Source of the DNA: Fasciola hepatica
Taxonomy: Eukaryota > Platyhelminthes > Trematoda > Plagiorchiida > Fasciolidae
DNA length: 64,000 bases
Direction: 5' to 3'
Assembly (NCBI GenBank): GCA_948099385.1
Contig: CANUEZ040000061.1
Coordinates: forward strand, 12,012,001 to 12,076,000
Within the stretch, counting starts at the first letter, position 1, and each line of letters opens with the position of its first letter. The notes under the pieces were generated by a model. The model was given only the letters and a program-made list of their open reading frames with translations. It was not told where the DNA came from and did not search any database. The position numbers and the translations under genes were made by a program. Below are positions 56,474 to 64,000 of this stretch, in pieces.

Positions 56474-57186
56474 TGTAATGTCCATGTTGATTGAAAATTC
56501 CTCTTCTGCTCACATTCCTGTACTCTATGACCGATTTTGGACCGGCTTCTCTAACCCACTTCATGCTGACACTGTTTTGTGGTCGACAATTATTCTACGC
56601 TTGGTGCACTTACTTTTTGTTTTTATGGTTGTGCTTTCTTATTGAGATTACTTTGAGGACAGTTGGTACGGTAGTGAAAGGCACTGGTTCAACACAGTTT
56701 GTTTTATTACTCCTCGGTTTCGCTTTCTCGCTCACGTCGACTGACCGTAGACGTTCGGCTCGTTTACGTTGATTTTTGGCTGCCACGCTCAGGAAATTGT
56801 TCTTTGGGCCTGATTAAGCGTGGAGAACTTGTTCTATTTGTTTGGACTTCAGGACAGGTATTTATTATTTACTCTTTTTGGCCAACTATTCCTCTTTTTA
56901 CAGAATTTGTCCTATTTTTGATTAACTTTTTGGCTGGATAGTGACTGAGGCTCACTGCCAAAGGTATGATCATGTTTGTACTTGTATTTTTACTCGCTAA
57001 TAGTACCGTAGAATTTGCAGAGCAATCGTGTTCTTGATTTGGGTTCTGCATCGATTTGGGCTACGCGTTGCTTTGAGGCTCCAAGGTGCTATCCAGAACG
57101 AGTGAAGCTTATTAGTCGGTGAATCGATAATTGAATCGTTGGTCAGGCTTCACCCGGACCAGGACTTGATCGTTTTGGTCGTTACA
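56474..57186 (+). repeat. Pao-B 5' LTR
   Basis: Matches 63245-63957 with three differences near its end (at about 57131, 57170 and 57180). The sequence after it (GTACTTTGACACTG) should hold the primer site; I cannot assign a tRNA. Confidence 0.9.
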
Positions 57187-57211
57187 GTACTTTGACACTG
57201 TCTCTGGAACG

Positions 57212-60200
57212 ATGCGAACTACAAGGAGCAATAAGGTGACCACTGGACTCAACCCATCTGACAATGGGGTCGGATCGGATCAAATCATCGCGGGAACCCG
57301 GCAAGTCCCTCCTGATAGTTTTTCTGTTCATGGCTCCAGGGTTACAGGCTCTAGTCGGCATAGTCGTTGTTCTAAGTCGAATTTGTTGCTTGTCGAACTT
57401 AGGGAACGCCACCTTAAAGAGAAACTAGCACAGGATTTGAAGGCATGTAAAGAAAGTCAGAAAAAAGAGTTTCTAAGAGTTATGCAAGATTTGGAGATCG
57501 CCGAACTCTCAGAAAGGTTAGACAGAAATGCGTCTGTGCGATCCTGGGACTCAATCCACTGTGATAAAAGAGCGCTTGAGTACGTTCAGGTGCACACCAG
57601 GTCGGTTTGTGATGAGCTCATAGATACTGCTGTTCAGGGAAACGAAAAGGCCGGTAAGCAGGACCCTAATCATTAGTTATGGAATGCGGCTTCTCACTTT
57701 GTGGGTGGGATTGACTTACCAAAAGTAGAATTGTTTTCGTTCGATGGTCGGCCGGAAGTGTACTGGAAGTTCATTCGACAGTTTCATGTGTATGTCACCT
57801 CGAAGATCATGGATGACGGCCAACGCCTGATGTATTTGCTTCATTACTGTAAAGGTAAAGCACTGGAAGCAATCGAGGAATGTGTGATGCTTCCTCCCAG
57901 CGAAGGATTTCGTAGAGCTTGTGAGATACTGAAGGAATTATTTGGCCGCCCGCACGAGGTAATGCGATCACTCCTAGAGGGCCTAATGAAAGGACTGAAC
58001 ACCGGTAGCTTGGACTCAGAAGCACTATCGACGCTAGCCGTTCGAATGGAGAGCTGCATGATTGCTCTCGGGCAGATGAATTATACGTCAGATCTGAACT
58101 CGCTGGCCACCCTGGAACGTGTGGTTAGCGGTCTTCCATACTCCCTACAGAATAAATGGGCTGAGAGAGTCGATCGGTTAACGCAAAACGGTCGGGAACC
58201 AACGTTTAGTGAGCTAACGGAATTCGTGTCCACCACGGCCCGGATCGCCCGTAGTCGCTTCGGACAACTAGCAAGCCGAACTAAGACCACTGGCCGGGTG
58301 AATCAAGCCAATCGCAACCCAGGTCCACGTCAATCTGGATCTAGTTGGTCCATAAGCACAATGCAGCAGGAAAAAGAGCAACCTCAGACCTGCCCGAAAT
58401 GTGATAGGAACCACTCGATAACGCTGTGCCAAGAGGTTTTGGCGTTAGACGTACCTGCGAGATGGGCAGAAGCCCGTAAAAAAGGGTTGTGCTTCATTTG
58501 TCTGAAAGGAAGCCATAGAGCGGGTGACTGCAAGTCAAAAACCGTCTGCACTATTGAAGGCTGTGGCGGTAGGCATCATCAACTACTCCATAGGACTATA
58601 CCACAGCGCCCTGTACCACCCAAGGCAGTGAGCGAAAATCACTGCGGAGTGACCAAGATGCAGCATAATGGCATACACCTTGGACTACTGCCGGTAAGAA
58701 TTAAGGCCGGAGAAAAGGAGGTTGTTGGATATGCTTTCCTCGACAATGGATCCGACACTACCCTCATTCGGGCCGAGGTCATACAACGTCTGGGTTTAGG
58801 TTTTCGAAACAGCCAGTTGACAATTAAGACTCTGGGGGGATCCAAAACAGCTAACGCGGTCAGTGACGCGTTCGAATTGATCGCACTGAATGGCACCGAT
58901 TCAGTCAGCATAGAGCAAGCTGTTGTTGTTGAGTCACTGCCCGTGCCCAAGCCCAGTTCCGATGATGAGTATAGGAAGTGGCCTCACTTGGAGGACCTAC
59001 CTATAGAAACCGTAAATGAGGATGTACTGTTGCTTATCGGATGTGACGTACCCGAGGCTCATTGGGTTTTAGACCAGAGACTAGGCGGTCGTAAACATCC
59101 CTATGCAGTCCGCACACTGTTAGGCTGGGTGGTATTTGGTCCGACCACCTTCAAAAGGCATCAGTCCTTATCGGTGAACTGGGTGACTCAAAGCGAATCA
59201 TCACCCATAGAAGAAATACAAAGGATGTATGATGCGGAGTTTGGGGACGTGCAGCTACTGGACAAGAGTGTTTCCATAGAGGACGCTCAAGTCATAAAAT
59301 ACGTCGAGTCCGAGACGCGGCATATACAGGGACACTTCATGGTTCCTCTGCCATGGAGGAAGGGTGTTGCGACAGGGCTCGGGAACCTGGAGTCTGCGCG
59401 AACGAGGTTGCACAGTTTAAAACGTCGCCTGACAAACGACATAAACCTGTGGATCAGATATACCAAAGCGATGGATCAAACCATAGCCAAGGGATACGCG
59501 ATAAGGGTACCGTTGCATCAAATGAGCTGTGACTTCAGACCTCGGTGGTACTTACCGCACCACGCTGTCTTAAACCCGAAAAAGCCTGAGAAGTTGCGTA
59601 TTGTCTTGGATTGCGCGGCCAAACATAAGGGGCGGTCGCTAAATGACATGCTTTATCAAGGCCCTGATACTACTGCTGATCTTGTTGGCATACTTTTGCG
59701 GTTCCGCAAGGAAAAGGTGGCCGTTTCAGCGGACATAGAAGAAATGTTCATGCAGGTAAAGGTGTCCGAAAGTGACAGAAGTGCCTTGCGGTTCCTATGG
59801 TGGCCACAAGGAGACCTGTCACTAGTGCCGGAAGAATATCAGATGACGGCCCACCCCTTTGGGGCTACTTCTTCACCCTTCTGCGCCAACTTCGCGTTAT
59901 GCCGAGCTGCGAGGGATTTTGGGGTGGGTTATGAACCATCGGTCTTGCAAGCCGTAGAACGCAGTTTTTATGTCGATGATTGCCTTGCATCCTTTGAAAC
60001 TAGCGCTGAGGCTACTGCTTTTGCGACAGGGATAACTGCGTTATTGATGCACGCTGGTTTCAAGCTGAGGAAATGGGTATCCAATTCACGGAAGTTTATG
60101 GCCTTTTCTCCAGACCCTGATTTGAATGCCAGTTCCGTTCGGCTACCTCAGCAGAACGACACCGGCCAGAGAGCTCTGGGTGTTCAGTGGGATACGGTCA

Positions 60201-62505
60201 CGGACGAATTTACGTTTCAGTTCCAGTTGCTCGATAGGTCTTTGACAAGAAGAGGCATACTGTCGAACGTCAGTTCCCTGTTTGACCCACTTGGGCTAGT
60301 GGCTCCGCTATGTCTTCCGGCTAAGCAGTTGTTACAGAGGTTATGCAGGACGAAATTAGGTTGGGATAGCCCACTCAGTCCAGCAGATACGAAGTTGTGG
60401 AATAATTGGGTATCATTCATGAACCACGTCGGTAAGATAAGAGTACCGAGGAGCATAATTAATGAGACCCAAAAAGGAATAGGATGCACTGAATTACATG
60501 TATTCTGCGATGCTTCAGAAACCGGATACGGTGCAGTGGCATACGCGAGGCGAATTCCCGTGGATGGAGCCCCATACTACGTGCTTCTATGTAGTAAATC
60601 GCGAGTAGCACCTATCAAAACCGTTACTATCTCGAGGCTTGAGTTGGCGGCAGCCGTCTTAGGTGTTCGATTGAGTGAGATGTTAAAACGAAGCTTGCCA
60701 GATTGTTTTGACCGAGCGTATTTTTGGACAGACTCGATGATCGTCAGGTACTACATAGAGAACACCGGGACGCGTTACAGTACCTTCGTCGCTAACCGAT
60801 TAGCAATTATTCATCAGTACACTAACGTTTCCCAATGGCGGCACTTGCGATCGGAAGATAATATTGCTGATCTAGCCTCAAGAGGAATTTCAACCGAAGA
60901 GGAACTGAGGATATGGTTGAGAGGACCCTCGCCCTTGAACGACTATAATCCACCAGAATTGGTATTGTCTGTCCCACCGGATGGTGTGGAGACTAAGAAA
61001 GGGCAGGCTTTGGTGAATACGGCCAACCTGCACACTGACGTCACCCTCCTGTTTTCTCGATATTCTGATTGGTCCAAGCTCTTAAAGGCTGTTGCCTGGC
61101 TCATCCGATTTACTTCTTATATTCAAGTTATGTTCTCAAAGAGCAAGGATTTGCTGAACGTGGGCAGCCTGTCGGCCGAAGACATAGAGAAGGCCAGGTT
61201 CAGAGTGATAACAATAGTTCAAAGGGATTCATTTGGAGAGTTTTTACAGCGAGAACCACTTACAGATGAGCTATGCAAGGGTGCCTCGGGTTCCCTAAAG
61301 AAGCTATGCCCGATTGTATTGGGAAATCTTTTGTGTGTTGGCGGACGACTAAATTATGCTGAATATCCAAGTGCCTTTAAACACCCAGTTATTTTGCCGA
61401 ACAGGCACCCGGTGACAGAACTCATTATCCGCCACCACCATAGTAGAGAAGGACATAGTGGCACCGCGCAAGTGCTTGCCGCAATCCGCGAGAGATACTG
61501 GATTATCAATGGAATCGGCGCGGTCAAACGGGTAATAGGACGATGTTTCACTTGTCGTAGGCTGGCCGCCGTCGCCGGTCAGCAGTTGATGGCTCCTCTT
61601 CCTCCCTGTCGTGTGGAAAGGGGGCGGTATTGCTTCAGTTCGGTCGGAATAGATTACTTTGGTCCAATCCTTGTTCGTAGGGGTCGAGGGTCGGAAAAAA
61701 GATACGGCTGTCTATTCTCTTGTCTACAAACTCGAGCTACGCATTTGGAAATGACAGCCAGCTTAAGCACTGACTCGTTCATTATGTCACTCGTCCGTTT
61801 TGTTGGTAGACGTGGAACACCGACAGAAATCTAAAGCGACAACGGGTCGAATTTCGTGGGTGCAGTTACTGAGCTCAAAGGTCAGTTGAAGCGTTGAGAT
61901 AGACGGCGCATTAACGATCACCTAGCCAGTCAGGGTATAAGTTGGCACTTCAACCCCCCAGCATCGAGCCACCGAGGGGGCGTATGGCAGAGAATGATCC
62001 GTTCGGTACGCAGGTTGTTATCAGTGCTTTCGAAGGAACAGATAATGAGTGAGGAGACGTTACATACTTGCTTTGTTGAAGTCGAGAGGATATTGAATAA
62101 TCGACCGATAGTCCCACTTTTGTCCGATGACCAGAGCAGATTGGCTCTGACTCCGAGCAGTCTACTTCTGCTGAGGGGCGATTGCGGTATATTAGATAAT
62201 GCTAATATGAGAGAACACTATTGTAGACGTTGGAAGCAGGTCAACCACTTTGCGAATAACTTTTGGCGCCGATGGGTGAGAGAATATGTCCCGACTCTAC
62301 AGGCCAGACAGAAATGGCTTTCAAAACATAGAAATCTTAGAAAGGGAGACATCGTGCTTGTTGCTTCAGAGACCTTTGCGAGAGACAAGTAGCCCATGGG
62401 GATAATTGAGGACGTAGAAGTTGATGCAGATGGACTCGTACGGACGGCCGTGGTCCGCACCAGCGAAGGAAAGCAACGGAGAGATGTAAGAAAAATTTGC
62501 TTGTA
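57212..62505 (+). pseudogene. gag-pol: Pao-B Gag-Pol polyprotein, four in-frame stops
   Basis: One frame runs from the ATG at 57212 to about 62505, broken only by TAG 57674-57676, TAA 61832-61834, TGA 61895-61897 and TAG 62390-62392. The stretch between the first two is 1377 codons open. Gag has a charged, coiled-coil-like region (about residues 65-105) and a PKVELFSFDGRPEVYWKF capsid start (about 57720). Its C-F-I-C-x4-H-x4-C zinc knuckle lies at 58490-58531. Protease has FLDNGSD at about 58736-58756. RT has YLPHHAVLNPKKPEKLRIVLDC, AHPFGATSSPFCANF and YVDD at 59969-59980. RNase H has VFCDASETGYGAV, ISRLELAAA and FWTDS. Integrase has a zinc region ending CFTCRR (about 61545), DYFGP and SDNGSNF. 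The usual WE reads WQ (Gln codon 61988-61990), so the third acidic residue is lost. An integrase C-terminal domain (RNLRKGDIVLV) closes it. Confidence 0.9.
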
Positions 62506-62535
62506 AGAAGGTGCCGACTAGAAGCCGGGGTCGTA

Positions 62536-63244
62536 GGGACATCAAACCTCCGTGGCAGTTACCTACACGGATGGAAGCAAGCGAACTACTTGGCCAGGGT
62601 CTTTTGGAAGCGATGGCCGCGAAGATACCTGCGGTCCTGAAAACTCGACAGACGTGGGTCACCAACGAAGGGCCGTTCAAAGTTTGCGATGTAATGTTGG
62701 TCTCCGACAAGCTTGCTGATTTTAGCACACGGCCTTTGGGTTTCTCGCGGACGTTGACAGCAGCTCCTACGAGCTGATGAGAACAGTGAGGGTGAGGACC
62801 GTCAAGCGAATGCTAACTTCCGATTTGCACAGCATTAGTCTCCCAGAGGCTGAAGACGGAGCAGTCGACGCCACCGAATCGGTCGCCCGATAACATTCAC
62901 CGGCAAGTTTCCATCCAAATAAGAGGTTCATGCAACTGTACCATAGCATCCATTTGTACAACAAAAATTCTCTGCGCCTTTGCTCAAGCTTCCCACTCTG
63001 GTTATCGAACTCACTTTGAGTGAGTAGAAGGTTTATCACTGAATCCTGGTAGGTAATTTGATCCCCTGAATGCCCGACGGTTGTGTGTCAACCACTGAAC
63101 GATTTTACGAACCGTGATTGTTCTTTTCGATATACACACCCCCATACCCTCAGGGCACGTCATCATTTCTAGTTTGTCATTGACACTGCTGACGACATTT
63201 CGCGCAAGTGGTACTGGTTACGACTTACTCATGTACTCATATAC
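62536..63244 (+). repeat. Segment X, second copy, between Pao-B pol and its 3' LTR
   Basis: The Pao-B sequence changes to Pao-A sequence at GGGACA (62536-62541; matching word 55765-55770). The equivalent protein positions do not correspond: X begins at a point that in Pao-B lies near 62215. The switch is therefore not a simple homologous crossover. The copy ends in TATAC at 63240-63244. Confidence 0.93.
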
Positions 63245-63957
63245 TGTAATGTCCATGTTGATTGAAAATTCCTCTTCTGCTCACATTCCTGTACTCTATG
63301 ACCGATTTTGGACCGGCTTCTCTAACCCACTTCATGCTGACACTGTTTTGTGGTCGACAATTATTCTACGCTTGGTGCACTTACTTTTTGTTTTTATGGT
63401 TGTGCTTTCTTATTGAGATTACTTTGAGGACAGTTGGTACGGTAGTGAAAGGCACTGGTTCAACACAGTTTGTTTTATTACTCCTCGGTTTCGCTTTCTC
63501 GCTCACGTCGACTGACCGTAGACGTTCGGCTCGTTTACGTTGATTTTTGGCTGCCACGCTCAGGAAATTGTTCTTTGGGCCTGATTAAGCGTGGAGAACT
63601 TGTTCTATTTGTTTGGACTTCAGGACAGGTATTTATTATTTACTCTTTTTGGCCAACTATTCCTCTTTTTACAGAATTTGTCCTATTTTTGATTAACTTT
63701 TTGGCTGGATAGTGACTGAGGCTCACTGCCAAAGGTATGATCATGTTTGTACTTGTATTTTTACTCGCTAATAGTACCGTAGAATTTGCAGAGCAATCGT
63801 GTTCTTGATTTGGGTTCTGCATCGATTTGGGCTACGCGTTGCTTTGAGGCTCCAAGGTGCTATCCAGAACGAGTGAAGCTTATTAGTCGGTGAATCGATA
63901 ACTGAATCGTTGGTCAGGCTTCACCCGGACCAGGACTTGAGCGTTTTGGTTGTTACA
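63245..63957 (+). repeat. Pao-B 3' LTR (possibly a former solo LTR)
   Basis: TGTA...TTACA, preceded by TATAC and followed by TATAC. An LTR with a target duplication on both sides is what a solo LTR looks like. Confidence 0.9.
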
Positions 63958-63962
63958 TATAC

Positions 63963-64000
63963 GCCTCCACTCAAATCACCCACATGCACGTGAAACACGT
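63963..64000 (-). repeat. Right arm resumes beyond Pao-B
   Basis: Reverse complement of 34554-34591 over all 38 bases to the window edge. This shows that the inverted repeat continues outside the window. Confidence 0.93.

Larger units (their letters stand above)
56474..63957 (+). mobile_element. Pao-B: near-complete BEL/Pao LTR retrotransposon
   Basis: 713-bp LTRs (56474-57186, 63245-63957) beginning TGTA and ending TTACA bracket a BEL/Pao polyprotein in the order Gag, protease, RT, RNase H, integrase. Outer flanks carry TATAC, a 5-bp duplication as expected for BEL/Pao. The left arm holds the empty site. The 3' part is abnormal: from 62536 the element's own 3' end is replaced by segment X, so it has no polypurine tract before the 3' LTR. 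The true element is about 57187-62535 plus LTRs, in the 3' region of Pao-A and in the same orientation. Confidence 0.88.

Noticed and set aside
55765..57186. A 1.42-kb LTR (segment X plus LTR) for Pao-B
   Set aside because: X encodes the end of Pao-A pol, occurs without the LTR in the left arm, and the TG...CA ends with TATAC duplications fit only the 713-bp unit.
62536..63957. Chimeric Pao-B formed by template switching during reverse transcription
   Set aside because: The target word TATAC also lies before the 3' LTR. Reverse transcription of a chimeric RNA would not place it there; recombination with a solo-LTR allele would.

Overview
The window is eukaryotic, repeat-dominated DNA in which I can support no host gene, RNA gene or bacterial feature. 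Nearly everything recognisable is retrotransposon: two full-length Gypsy elements of the CsRn1 type (Gag with a C-x2-H-x9-C-x3-C box, TGTA-starting LTRs, 4-bp target duplications), BEL/Pao elements, several APE-type non-LTR retrotransposons (CR1/Jockey-like LINEs) and AT-rich microsatellites. This mix suggests a platyhelminth, probably a trematode or a large-genome cestode. That is an inference from element families, not from any host gene.

Layout. 1-4285: decayed relics (a BEL/Pao pol scrap at about 30-300, a LINE reverse transcriptase scrap at about 2870-3260). 4286-14850: LINE-1, with ORF1-like, endonuclease and RT parts broken by frameshifts and stops. Its C-terminal coding region is split by Gypsy-1 (8770-14361, LTRs of 403 bp, target duplication GACG). 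16590-25020: LINE-2, split just upstream of its endonuclease by Gypsy-2 (16752-22185, LTRs of 308 bp, target duplication AGGC). LINE-2 has an almost unbroken EN-RT reading frame but substituted RT catalytic residues. 25021-32440: non-coding DNA with an (AT)22 tract, diverged tandem units ending in ATT/ATC-rich tails, and an old Gypsy-1-type 3' fragment (29650-30560). 32440-33844: LINE-3 endonuclease region.

34554-64000 is the most striking part. An inverted repeat has arms 34592-43159 and 47906-56473, each 8568 bp, around a 4746-bp spacer. Positions pair by a constant sum (91065), so there are no indels, and I noticed only about five single-base differences. Each arm carries a degraded BEL/Pao element (Pao-A) with a non-coding insert inside it, and a LINE-3 RT fragment. 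In the right arm a second, much better preserved BEL/Pao element (Pao-B, LTRs 56474-57186 and 63245-63957) sits in the 3' region of Pao-A. The left arm keeps the empty site, and the arm homology resumes at 63963 and runs to the end of the window. Just before its 3' LTR, Pao-B carries a second copy of the 709 bp that lie before its 5' LTR, joined at the 6-base word GGGACA. The target word TATAC occurs three times. The simplest reading is an exchange between a full-length-insertion haplotype and a solo-LTR haplotype, or an assembly join that mimics one.

The coding regions do not form a host pathway; each element encodes its own machinery (Gag, protease, reverse transcriptase, RNase H, integrase, or endonuclease plus RT). 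Every copy seen has at least one inactivating lesion, so activity in this window would need help from other copies. What the window offers is a layered record of nested insertions, whose order can be read, and a large palindrome whose reality should be tested first.
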